Below, one piece after another: positions 1 to 11,500 of a stretch of 64,000 bases of DNA. The DNA comes from Pomphorhynchus laevis (lineage: Eukaryota > Acanthocephala > Palaeacanthocephala > Echinorhynchida > Pomphorhynchidae): the NCBI GenBank assembly GCA_012934845.2, contig WNNJ02000487.1:372001-436000 (forward strand), written 5' to 3'. Position 1 is the stretch's first letter. Each line of letters starts with the position of its first letter. The translations under genes were made by a program, and so were the position numbers. Under the pieces are notes generated by a model, which was not told the origin of the DNA, did no database searches, and saw nothing but the letters and a program-made list of their open reading frames with translations.

Positions 1-499
1 ATATATATCAAACATATATAAAACAAATATATATATATATTATATACATATAAATAAATATTATATAGCATATTATTATATTTCTTTGTGGTTATAATTT
101 ATTATTGAGCATTTGGATAAAAAAATCTTATTCTGTCTTATTCCTAAATGTGTCAATATTAGTTATTAAGAACTTATTGAATTTAGATTCATCTTACAAA
201 ATGTATTAATGTATAATGTTAATGTAAAATGTATTCCTAAATGTATCAAAAGTATTAATACTTACTAATCAAAAATAAACTACACTGAACAGTTGCATGT
301 AATAATTCAAAATAACCAAATCTACTGTTTGGATGTTGCATTTTTGATTCATGTGAATGATTAAATCGATTATCCAAGATTAGTAACGAATTCAACAAAT
401 TTTACGAAATTATCAAATTATACATATCCACTTAATTCTTAATTATTAAGGGTGATTATATAGATAGGTAGCTTTATAGACTTGATTTTCAATTGTTCA

Positions 500-2690
500 A
501 ATAAGGGTGATATCATATGTATATTGTAGTTTTTCTAAAGATATCATTTGTTCAACCTATCATTTTGATAGGTTAAGTTGTATAATAGACAGTTATCGTA
601 ATGTAAAATACTATAATCGGACAATAAATATTAATAATAAAAATAGAAAATATGCACTGATCATAAAATTCATTAATAAATGTATAGATAACATAAATAT
701 AGGTAGACTTTTAAATAATTCTAAAAGTAAAGAAATAAAATTTACAATTCGCTATATAAAATGACTTAAATGCTTACTTTGATAAGTTGAACCAAAAACA
801 AATGCATTTTCAATGCCAAATGCATTAAATATAAACTAAACTAAATATTAACTAAAGTCCACTAATATATTATAAAATATATTAGCTATGAAAAATATAC
901 ACTATTAAAAATATATACTAACCATAAATAACATAAAGAGAGGTAGACTTTTAAATAATTCTAAAAGTAAAGAAATAATAGGGTCAGATTTAAGTAAATA
1001 TATTCCTAAAATAAGGTATAAACTCCTACCACCATTAGGACGAAAAATTTGTAATTATAATAAAGAATTAAAATCAATATGTAACGATAATATTAGAAAC
1101 ATAATGGAAACAGAATGCAATTGTAAAAGTCTTAGTTTTGATAAAATAAATGAACATATATGTACCCATAATCTAGAATTAATTGAAAATTGTGAATTAA
1201 GAAAGCTGCTATCAAAAGGGTATAAATATAGATTAAATAATAACAACGACAAAAATAAAATTTACAATTCGTTATATAATAACTTAAATGATTACTTTAG
1301 TAAGCTGATTAATAGTAAAAGCTTAAATACATCAAAGATAAACATTTGGAAAATCACACTTCAAAAAATATTGTAGGATAATCGAAATTAATACTGGCAT
1401 AAAACTATTTCAGTATAAATTCTACAAAAGAATTTTTAGAACAGACAAAAGGAATAAATTTTCAAAATATAAATACATACGATTTTAGTACTCTTTATAC
1501 AAATCTAGATTTAGTAGATATTAAAGAAGCGTTACTAAAATTAATTAATCTTATATTCGGAAAAAGATATATAACGCGTATCTAACAAAAATTAAACCAT
1601 CAAGTAAATATAAATATATGAATAAAATTGAACAAATAGAATCCTTAAATATTTTAATAAATCAAAATTATTTAAAAGTAGGGACATCTATATTTAGACA
1701 AGTAAAAGATATTCCAATGGGTGGTAATATTAGCCCAACTATAGCTGACATATTTTTGAGCTTTATAGAATGTGAATTTGTTCATAAGTGTGTAAAAAAT
1801 AAATCTAAATTATATAAATATATGAAATATATGTTTCGATACATTGATGATATATGTGTATTTAATTCTAATAATTTTTATTCAATTAGTGAACAAATTT
1901 ATCCAGAAAGCCTTATTCTTAACAAAACCAATATTAATGATAAAGAAGGTGTATATCTAGATATGAACATTAAATTAACATTAACTAAAACTACTATTAA
2001 TTTATATCGTAAAGATGACATATTTAAATTTACAAGAAACATATTTTTGCATGAGCATTCATGCATACCATATAATATAAAATATAATACATTAAATAAT
2101 GAAATTTTAAGAATTGCAACAATATGTAATGATATTGGCTTTCTTCAAAATCATTTAAATAATTTAATAGATACATATTTTAAACTAGGTTACTATAAAA
2201 ATAGCATCAAGCAGAAAATAGTAAAATATATAAATCAACACAATAATATTAAAAATAAATTTAAACTCTTAAGTGGCAAATTTTTATGGATGGATAATAA
2301 ATAATGTACTTTGTATTAGAATAAGATACTAGATAGTTTTATCAGAGGAAATACATCATTAGCATGTATTTGGCCCCGCTGCTATGTTGGGTAGAAGAGT
2401 TAGGGGCCGAAACCTGATAGCATAGCAGTTCCTCCTGATGACCTCTAATTCTTATTCTGATACAACGTCTGTTATTTATTAGTCAATTCATAAAAATGAC
2501 GTTTATTTTAAATTTCAATTTTTTATTTTAACTTGATTTAAATTATAGAAAATCTAAAAACAATTATTAATTTTTTTTATTATTACTTTTTGATTTAGCA
2601 TTATTATGTTTTGTTTATTTTATAATTATATTAAATACGTAGACTCAGTTAGCTAATTTGATTATATATAATAATATACGATATGTGTTT
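500..2690 (+). mobile_element. Penelope-like retroelement, degenerate copy with 3' tail
   Basis: The longest open stretch (1618-2304, 228 aa) is a reverse transcriptase: it has an IPMGGNISPTIADIFL block (palm motif B), then the catalytic FRYIDD box, a YLDMNI block and a basic C-terminal part. Upstream, 1104-1376 encodes a CNC...HI.T segment followed by LLSKGYKYR, an N-terminal arrangement I associate with Penelope-like elements. Positions 640-745 repeat part of that N-terminal region in shortened form, so the 5' part has been rearranged. No GIY-YIG endonuclease was seen. The tail from about 2305 to 2690 is non-coding and recurs across the window, including behind the minus-strand copy at 42.3-43.8 kb. 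The copy is broken. Family assignment rests on motif recognition only; a related EN-lacking RT clade is the alternative. Confidence 0.7.
2305..2690 (+). repeat. Penelope-like tail, reference copy
   Basis: This non-coding segment directly follows the reverse transcriptase ORF. It contains a CTGCTATG/CATAGCAG inverted pair around a central AGGGGCCGAAACCTGAT core, then CTCCTGATGACCTC, then AT-rich DNA ending near TACGTAGACTCAGTTAGCT. The same blocks in the same order occur at least nine more times in the window, which makes it a useful probe for the family. It probably corresponds to the 3' untranslated or terminal-repeat part of the element. Confidence 0.7.
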
Positions 2691-5640
2691 AGCTCATACA
2701 ATAATATATTACGAATCAGTCTTGATGTTTCTCTATTTGTAAGCATTTTACGTAGCATTTTATGTTGACATGACATTGCCAGTTGCTGTCATCACTACAT
2801 TCAAGTTTCGTGCGTCCAGTTTTCGGGTATTTCAGGAACTGCGCTTCGTATTGATGCGTTTCGTATCTATATTCGGATGATAGGTCAGGCAAAGCTAATA
2901 TTGACTATCATCTCGTTGTTGAAGTATGCCCCAATAGGGCGGATTAGGTTTAAATGTATTTTTCAATAAATAATTATATTTATGAGCATTTATTGTAAAT
3001 TCAGTTATTTTAGTGAAATGTATACCCAAATTTTACTGATAAATGTGAAAATATTTGAGAAAACAAAACCCACTTTTAAATAAAATGTAGTAACGTTTGG
3101 CATTACAAACTTCATTGTTTTAATCAACAATGAATCGATTACATCTGTTTTGACAATATCATTTCCAGCTGTTTTCAATATATCTAAAATTGATTGAAGC
3201 AAAATTCTTAGTTGACAGTTTACAAAACTTTTCACTACTTCGTCAGACGTTGGGTACATTTCCACCAAATTTCATTGCCCGTATATGAATAAAAAAGGAT
3301 TTTTTACGTGATAAAGAAACATGCGCAGCCAATTTCTGTTTCCAGTGCACTGAAAGTGTGAGCGGTTCTTCAAACATAAATACGGTGAGTTCCTATTTAC
3401 AAAGTAAACTCAAGTTAATGAAAATAGTTTTTTTGGACAGTAAGTTAGGTAGTCACACCTATACAAGTATACTATTTATAGTGATCCTTTTGATGCAAGA
3501 AAGTAGTCGGATTTTACGTCGAAAGGCTTATGGAATACATTCACATTGATATGACAACAATAGCAGATAAATAATCATTACTTGATATTTAAGATATTTT
3601 TTACGAACAGACACAGATGACTGATTTAGATAACCATACAATTCTTACAAGAAACGTGCCAGGTACGTATCGAATATAATAATTGTTGATGGGCAAAACG
3701 ACATCAACGGCGCTTAGCTAGTCGTGAAATATAACAATTTGGGATATAATAACTCAATATATTGTGGAAACCAAGTAAAATGCTTAAACTTCACTAATTA
3801 TGCCATACGTGATCTATAGGGACGTTATCTGTTTAATCGTCCTAAATAACTGAGTTAAAAATGATTAGGTGCAAGATATGTGGACATTAAAAGCATTTAC
3901 TGTTGTTTTGTTTAAAGATATATGAATAACATTATAACATAAATATTATATATATTATATATAATATATTTATAAATATAACTTTTAAAATACTTTAGTT
4001 TTTAATTTTTATTTCAAAATCGGTAAAAAAAGCAATTTTTAAAAATAACATTTTTAAATATTGAGTATCTCAATGTTTTACTATTAAAACGTTGTTTTAC
4101 TAATCAAAGTGAAGCTTTGTTTATCGATTCTGGAAGAAAATCCTAATTACAACCTAGATTCCAATATTACCATAGCCAATCTGATAATACCGACTTACTA
4201 CTATTTATCAGCTAATAAAATATTAGAAAATTGCTTAACATCTTTCATACGATCAACAATAAGACAGGGTGCGACGAAATATTTGTCCATATAAATGTGT
4301 TAATTCACTATTTCAAATTAAAAATCGAATAAAAATTATTTACACTATTTTAAAAAAATAATACGAATTAGTAATTATTAAATATGAAAAAACCTATAGG
4401 TATATACAGATGAAATCCGATTAATTCGCAAAGACTTAGCTTCACGCTCGTAAAATATGCCTAATTATGTATACTAAATGGCAGTATGAATTTTCTGAAA
4501 GAAAATAATAATAAAAAGATTTTATTAATACAAACATAAATCAGTCAAACATAAATAAGTTTATCTTCATCATTAATCTTCGGACTGTTACGGTCTTCCG
4601 TTCCATTTACGGCCTCAAATCCATAGGGATCTGAGCCCGGAAAGAAAATAGCAGAGCAGCAAAATGGTCCAATATAAGCGATTTTCTTTTGTTCTTATCA
4701 CACAATTTTGATTTGCTATGTGTTTGTAAAAAATTATTATTTAAAAAAGTTATTAATTTAAAAGTTAATATTATGAATTATTAATCTGAAACAATTTTTA
4801 AATTATTAACCTCTGTCTCGTTATTAAGCAGAACATTATTAGTATAAATATTATAATATATTAAATAAAAATTATTTACACTATTTTTAAAAAATAATAC
4901 GAATTAGTAATTATAAATTCGTATTAATTATTTAAATTATTTAATTAATTATTTAAAGAGAATCGCGAGCTCCCTGGCAAGGTGTCATAACAGCTCATAC
5001 AACGATGAAATAACCAGATACGATGAAATAACGCTGATGCTACGTAGTAGCATCAGCGTTATCCTTGCAAAGATGACTTCTCGATGTGTCCGTGGAGCTC
5101 GATCAGCTATAAATCGTCCTCAAAGGGATTTATGTTTAATCAATGAAGAATAATTTAGTGACTTTTTGAATATTAAAACTGGCTTGGTGAGGTTTTTTCT
5201 TTAAAATTGTAAATTAAGGCCCATTTGCGGGAACCTATATTAATGTAATAATATTTATTATTTAAAAAATAATAATATATTATTATAATATAATAATATT
5301 ATTTATGTTATTTTTTAGAGACAATTAAAAAGCAATTAATAAAATATATATTGTTTTTTTTGGATTATTATTGCTTTTACAAACGAAAAAACCTTTTTAC
5401 ATTGTTCTTGTATATAAACCCACAATCCACATATCTTATCGAAATGAGGTTGAATTTATATCGTCGTCTAAATCAGATCAGGCAACTGAGTCTAAGTATA
5501 TTAAATTATTTATAAATTAAACAAAAATGATAAATAAAAATAAAATAATAAACAACTAAATTAATAAATAACAACTTTTAATAATTTTATATAAGATTTT
5601 ATATAATTTATATCAAGTTAAAATTTAAAATAAAAATTTA
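2691..5640. other. AT-rich spacer with weak exon-like islands
   Basis: No firm gene was seen. Two short plus-strand islands look like exons: 3346-3384 (after TTTCCAG, before GTGAGT, encoding CTESVSGSSNINT) and 3611-3662 (after GAACAG, before GTACGT, encoding TQMTDLDNHTILTRNVP). Phases are compatible, but no flanking gene model could be built. A perfect 16-bp hairpin lies at 5028-5062 and a SINE-like fragment at 4560-4680. The rest is low-complexity A/T DNA. Confidence 0.3.
4560..4680 (-). repeat. SINE-like fragment (3' half)
   Basis: Read on the minus strand it contains GGGCTCAGATCC, a short gap, then GGATTTGAGGCCGTAAATGG and a GGAAGACCGT block. This matches, with many changes, the minus-strand unit at 43.02-43.13 kb, which has a pol III A-box-like start. 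The A-box half is not recognisable here. It looks like an older, truncated member of the same family. Confidence 0.4.
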
Positions 5641-7085
5641 TAATGAATAATAGACGATGTATCAGAATAAGGATTAGAGGTCATCTAATCCTTAGTAACT
5701 AAAATATATTTAAAAAATATATTTCGTTATATTATTACAAAATTTTATTTTTTAATTTTTAAATTAAATTTTTTTAATATTTATAAATTAAAAAATAATG
5801 CAAAATAAAAAATAAATAATTAAATAATAAATAATAACAAATAATTTAAATTTAAAATAAAAGTCAATATTTATGAATTGACTAATAAATAACAGGCGAT
5901 GTTTAGAATCAGGATTAAAGGTAATTAGGAATAACTACAATGTTATCGGGTTTTGACCCCCTATTCCTCTGTTTCTTTTCGTTTATAGTTGACACGATTT
6001 TCGACATTTTTTATAACAGTTGACAAGATTTTCGACATTTTTTATAACAGTTGACAAGATTTTCGACATTTATTATAACAGTTGACAAGATTTTTGACAT
6101 TTTTATAACAGTTGACAAGATTTTCGACATTTTTTTATAACAGTTGACAAGATCTGTGATATTATAACGATTTTTTTTATCAAATCATATCATATAATTT
6201 AGTCAACCTATTTTATACTATAAATAAATTAAAAATAAAGATAAATAAGCATAAATAATAAATAATTATATAAGATTTTATAAAATTTATATTTATACAA
6301 CGATAACATTTTAAATAAAAGTCAATATTTGTGACTTGACTAATAAATAACAGAAGTTGCATCAGAATAAGGATTAGTGGTCATCATGAGGAATTGCTAT
6401 ATTATCAGGTTTCAGCGCCTATTCCTCGATCCGACATAGCATCTGATGACGACGAACCGATCAGATCAGCTGAGTCTACGGATTTTATATTATATATAAA
6501 TAAAATAATAAATAAATTAAATTTAAATAATTAAATAATAATAAATAATTATATACCGTCTATTTAATTTTTTATATAAACTTGAAATTTAAAATTGAAA
6601 TTTAATATTAAATAATTATTTAATATGTACTAAACATGTATAATTTAACATGCATTTTAAATTATTTTATAGACATGAATTCATGTATTTCTTCATTTTA
6701 TTTAACTCAAGCCTTGAAAAGGACAATGTATGTTGAAAGCTTGCAATAATAAAGAACAAAATTTATATCATGTCTATAAAATCCTCATTAAATAAAATAA
6801 AAAAATTATTTAAACATTATACATGATGATAAATAAAAATAAATTAATAAATAATTAAATAATTATAAATATTTTAATATTTTTATAAGATTTCATATAA
6901 CTCATAACAAGTTTAAATATAAAATTATAATTTAAAAGTCAATTTTTATGAATTGACTAATAAATAATATACGATATATTCGAATAAGGATTAGAGGTCA
7001 TCAGGATAAACTGCTATGTTATCAGGTTTCGACTCCTATTTCTTGATCCAAAATAACAGCTGGTGACAATTCTACGGATTTTATA
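5640..7085 (-). repeat. Cluster of Penelope-like tail copies
   Basis: Four tail-like units lie head to tail in minus orientation, around 5640-5700, 5870-5965, 6320-6480 and 6930-7060. Each carries the run 'tgaattgactaataaataa', then a CATCAG/GGTCATCA block, then TATCAGGTTTCGACYCCTATT. Between them is A/T-rich filler, and three units are followed by a CTGAGTCTACG-like motif. The unit near 5640 is cut short. Such an array of tails without RT could be 5'-truncated insertions or the remains of tandem insertion, as Penelope elements often do. Confidence 0.6.
5985..6165. repeat. 31-bp tandem repeat, about 5-6 copies
   Basis: The unit reads AGTTGACAAGATTTTCGACA followed by TTTTTTATAAC, giving a 31-bp period with small length changes in the T run. 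It begins just after a Penelope-tail fragment and decays into TCTGTGATATTATAAC. No ORF or secondary structure beyond the repetition was seen. It is not a CRISPR array: there are no unique spacers. Confidence 0.85.
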
Positions 7086-7129
7086 TAGAGCGTTAAAGCA
7101 TGCTGACACCGTTTTAGCGGTATACATAC

Positions 7130-7237
7130 TTTTAGTTGTACGTATTCCAGGAACTTGCATAAGGAATCGCCGATCTTCTTCGAACACTTGATCACTTTTG
7201 CATAATTACATCTCAGGACCGAGTTCACTGTTGACAT
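7130..7237 (-). CDS. Possible first coding exon of an unrecognised gene
   Basis: On the minus strand an ATG opens a 36-codon stretch (MSTVNSVLRCNYAK, then KVIKCSKKIGDSL, ending EYVQLK) that stops exactly at a good donor, GTATGTATA, in phase 0. Its base composition is less AT-rich than the surroundings. I do not recognise the peptide, and I found no downstream exon with a convincing acceptor. The open frame runs on to 7022 but then crosses a Penelope-tail copy, so the splice reading is preferred. It could be chance. Confidence 0.3.
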
Positions 7238-7239
7238 TA

Positions 7240-8530
7240 AAAGGACAGAAAGAACCCTGAGTAACTGTAGATGAAATAAGTTTAGAGATAACTGATTGTA
7301 AGTTGTTGTTACAACTTATTGGTTGTTTAAATTTATTAAAAAGTAACTTCTAAGTAGAAGTCGTAATGTCGACAAGAAACAACAGCGATTGCATTATATT
7401 TGTAAAGGAAAGCTATTTCTGGCAACACTCTTAAGATTTATTGTCAAGAAGTGTGTTAAATATTTACTGTTAATTTATAACTTTAACGAGCTTAAAATTT
7501 AACGTGTTTTCAAATGAATCTGTCTGATATTAGCATAACTTTAGTATTTTCTGATTTTGCTGCGGCAATTCTGTAGACATGATTTCCCTGGAGGCCCAAG
7601 TAACATTCGCAAATATTTATCAGTACATGCACTCGTCCATTTAGTATTTCATTCGCTTTGATCTATTTTTTGTGAGACATTGTCCTTCGCGCAATGTTTC
7701 CTTAATCGTCGAAACAGTCGCAATTAGCATATTGCTGTTACATTGTGTATTAATGTGTCTGTTTCTTAATTAATAATTATCCCTCTAACTTCACGAACTT
7801 TATGTGTCGTTTCAAACGTGCATTTTTCGTATTGATCTTTCTTTTAGGCTACATGTCCATTTTACGACATTTATGGACAAAGAAATCCGTCTCCCTGGTA
7901 ATGGACTTAATTATACCATCGTATTCACCATATGCTCTTAGTTAACTTTCAATGCAAAGCTATCGTAATTCACTTTCTGATCGTTTCCTTCTTTAATGAA
8001 GTGTCCTTCATGGTATTGCTTTACGGACATCTTTAACATATTTAATCTATGCCGCAGTAACTTCAATCCTGTACGTTCGCATGGTGATGTGATAAATTTG
8101 CTTTTTCGCTATTTCTCCTTTTATACAGATGATGAAATCTAATATATGTAATTGTACAACTGACGATGCAGTTGTAATTTAAAAATACATTCCATCGAAA
8201 AGGTCAGGCTATGTTCGCATGTGCCAAAATATAAATATTCTTCTCATCTGAACAGTAAATGCCAAATTTCTTGGTTTCTAATTTCACTATTAAGCAATGT
8301 CTAATTTACTTCAGCTATTTGGGATCCTGTTCTATACATGTATGCGTATATATATTACTCTTTATAATTCTAGATTTACTGCTGCTAATTTACATCCCTG
8401 CTGATATTATCGACTGAGAGATTTGCCAATCGTAAACGCAACATCAAAACACTGCTGTCGTGAAGCGAAAAACAGTAAAATATCGAAAAAATCGTATTAA
8501 AAAAGAAATACCGGTAAGTAATCTGGAGGA
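7240..8530. promoter_or_regulatory. Upstream region of the Cdc42-effector gene, content unknown
   Basis: This 1.3 kb has no ORF of note and is a little less AT-rich than most spacers here. It must contain the promoter and 5' UTR of the plus-strand gene starting at 8531, but no TATA box or initiator could be identified with confidence. A donor-like CCGGTAAGTA lies at 8513-8522, directly before the start codon, so an untranslated first exon may end there. Confidence 0.25.
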
Positions 8531-11500
8531 ATGACATCGTCTGCCACAACTAAGCGGATAAATATGCGTTCTGTCATTTCAAAAGAAATGATAGGTCATC
8601 CTAAAGGCGATCTGATACACACACTACATGTTGGCGTAACAGGTAAAAATCTTTTTCAAATTATATTTTTTTTCTGCCTACAACGGCTGGTTTCTCTCCC
8701 TTGCAATCTATTCCGAACTGTCGTTGTAGTTTGTTACTAAATTTTATTTAGGCGAAACATTTGGAGATCTTACATACATCAATAGGGCAATGAATGCATT
8801 GAAAAGTATCAATAGCGGTGGTAACGATATCAGCATCGGTAAGTTTGACTACGATCTAATCTAACTATTTGATATCGAATTTGATAGCCAATTTTACGAT
8901 ATCCTCTTTACAGCAAAGTTCTATTCCCTACCACCTAGGAGCTTTGGCAATCTAAAATGTAAAAAACAAGAGTAATAATCTTCTGGTGTTCTATATCAGA
9001 GTCCGGACAACGGTGTAATGAAATGTAGGAAGGGACACGCTACTATCGCTGGTAGCATTTCTTCATATGTAATTTCCTGAATTATTTCTAAATTCAGAAC
9101 CGAGAACGATTTAACACATTAATACGAAAAGCTAAAAACAAAAAAATTTCGTATCTTCTGAAATGGTTTTGTTAAAAATGGCATTATAATCAATAGGGCA
9201 TAATTGCTAGTAGGGGATTTGGTAATTTAATTGCCATCATTTTATCCTTCGCGTGAATTTTGTAAAAATATCCAATTAGCATCACGTAAAAAAGCCAAGG
9301 TTTTTAGTCGAATGAAAAAAAATAGAGGCTATAATATTATTTATTACGTACTGAAATAATACATACTGAAATTTGCAATTGCAGCAGTTCTTGCATTCAA
9401 GAACTCAATAAAGCCAGATATTAAAAAGTAAGCCGTGATGCTGATAATGATGAGGAACAACAGCAGCGAGGCCTTGTGTAATGGTATGTGCACCTGAAAA
9501 CTCTACAAGAAGGAAATACACCAGAGAAAAGAACACCTAGTTATCTATTTACACACTTATATATAGAGAGGATATCTTTTTTCTTTTGGCCTTTATTTTG
9601 TAGCTTATATTGCTACCTTTTTACCTTGAATTTCATTTATAAATGATGAATAAAATGATACGGCTAACTCGAAATCTAATTCAAATTACAATGAAAGCTG
9701 ACTTCTTGTTTACAGGCTCATCTTCATCAAGAGAAGCAAACGTAAAGAAGAACCACGCCATCAAGTTTGGACGTAAAGTAAAATCACCAAAGACAGGGAA
9801 AAATATTTCTCAGCGAACATCTATAGTAAGTTTTGCGAAGTTCCTTATTAGAACATTTTGCTTTATTATTTTTCATTTTAGAACACTTTAAATTTTATAA
9901 TATTTAATAAATATTTAGATAAATATACGAAAGAGAACAAATCAATCTTTAACTGCACTTTTAACAAATTTTTCAAGATGCTACTTGAAGATAAAATAAT
10001 TTGTTGGAGATATGTACATTCGATTATTAATTATTTATTAATTATTAATCAATTAGTGATTTATTATTAATAGTGATTCATACTTATTATTTATTTATTT
10101 TTTCTATTTCAATTTTTATTTTTAGACCAACAATGTAATTATTATATTTTTGTGCGGATTCTTTATATTCATGATGGTATACTCCAAATGAATCTATATA
10201 TAAAAATATATATTACAATTAGTATGTAATTTAAATTATTTAATAAATTGTAAATAGTTGATAATGCTCCATTATTGATAAATAATTATTGAAGCGGAAT
10301 CAAAAAATGGGAAAATTTTATTTGATATTTCGCTAACCTCTGTAAGCATCTTCAGAAAATTACTGATTACTAATGGTAAAACGAATCATATAATTTTAAA
10401 GTGAATTATTAGATCAAAAAAGGAGAAAAATTTTAATTCAATGCTAATAATATAACAATTTTAATATTATAAAATATTAAATATAAACTAATTTCATTAT
10501 ATAAAAAGTTTTTAATTAAAATAACTATTTACTAAAACTAAATAACTATTGATAAAAAAATTGATAAAAAGTTCATTATTGATAAAAAAATTGTTTAGTT
10601 TTTAAATAGCTCATTATTTTTAAATAGTCCATTATTGATAAAGAATTATTGGAGCTGAATAAAAAAGGAGAAACATTTTATTTGATATTTCGATAACTTT
10701 TGTTAGCATCTCCAGAAATTTACCTTGTAAAATCACGAACTACGATTTATACGGAATTGACTAATGCTATGGAACTACTGGTCTGCAGTTATCGAGAAGC
10801 TTAGAAAAACTGTAAATATTTTCAAGATTTTAACAGAGGTTAGTATCAAATAAAATTTTCCTCCTTTCTTTGATCCAGATCCAATAATTCACTATAAAAT
10901 TATAGTTAGTAATATTAAACTAGTAATAGTTGATACTGGTCCATTATTGATAAATAATTATTGAAGCTGGATCAAAGTAAAGAAGAAATTATTTTTGATA
11001 TTTCACTAACTTCTGTTAGCATCTTCAGAAAATTCTGAAGATGCTAACAGTAGTTAGCGAAATATTAAAAAAATTCTTCTTCCATTTGATCCAGCTTCAA
11101 TAATTATTTTATTTTACCATTAATATTTGCGGATTTTATATTATAAAAATAATAATAAATAAAATTTAAATAGTTTTAATTTAAAGAATTATTGGGGTAT
11201 TATTATTAATTGGAGAATTATTATGCATCAATATAAGGATTATATTTAATCAGAAGAAACTGATATCAGATTTCGACCCCTATTCCTCTATACTAATTCT
11301 GGCATTTTATTTAACAACAATAATTTTATTTTCTAGACATCCGACGAGCACATGTGCAGCTTCCTACCAGAGGTAAGCAAATTAGTATAAGTACGAAATT
11401 CTAAATGTGTCAAACTTAAGGAACCCTTTGTTGATTTTGGTCCATCGTTTTACGATGAAGTTATGCAAGCCTTAGAGGAAAGGCTACCCCAGTATTCTGT

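Noticed and set aside
2370-2450. Hammerhead ribozyme in the Penelope-like tail
   Set aside because: Penelope elements are known to carry hammerheads, and CTGATGA and GAAAC both occur here. The order of the motifs and the lack of a GGTH partner for GAAACC mean that no type I, II or III fold could be drawn by eye. A covariance-model search would settle it.
3005-3268. Minus-strand 87-codon frame as a gene
   Set aside because: It has no AG acceptor upstream, starts only from a late ATG, ends in AT-rich low-information residues, and matches nothing I know.
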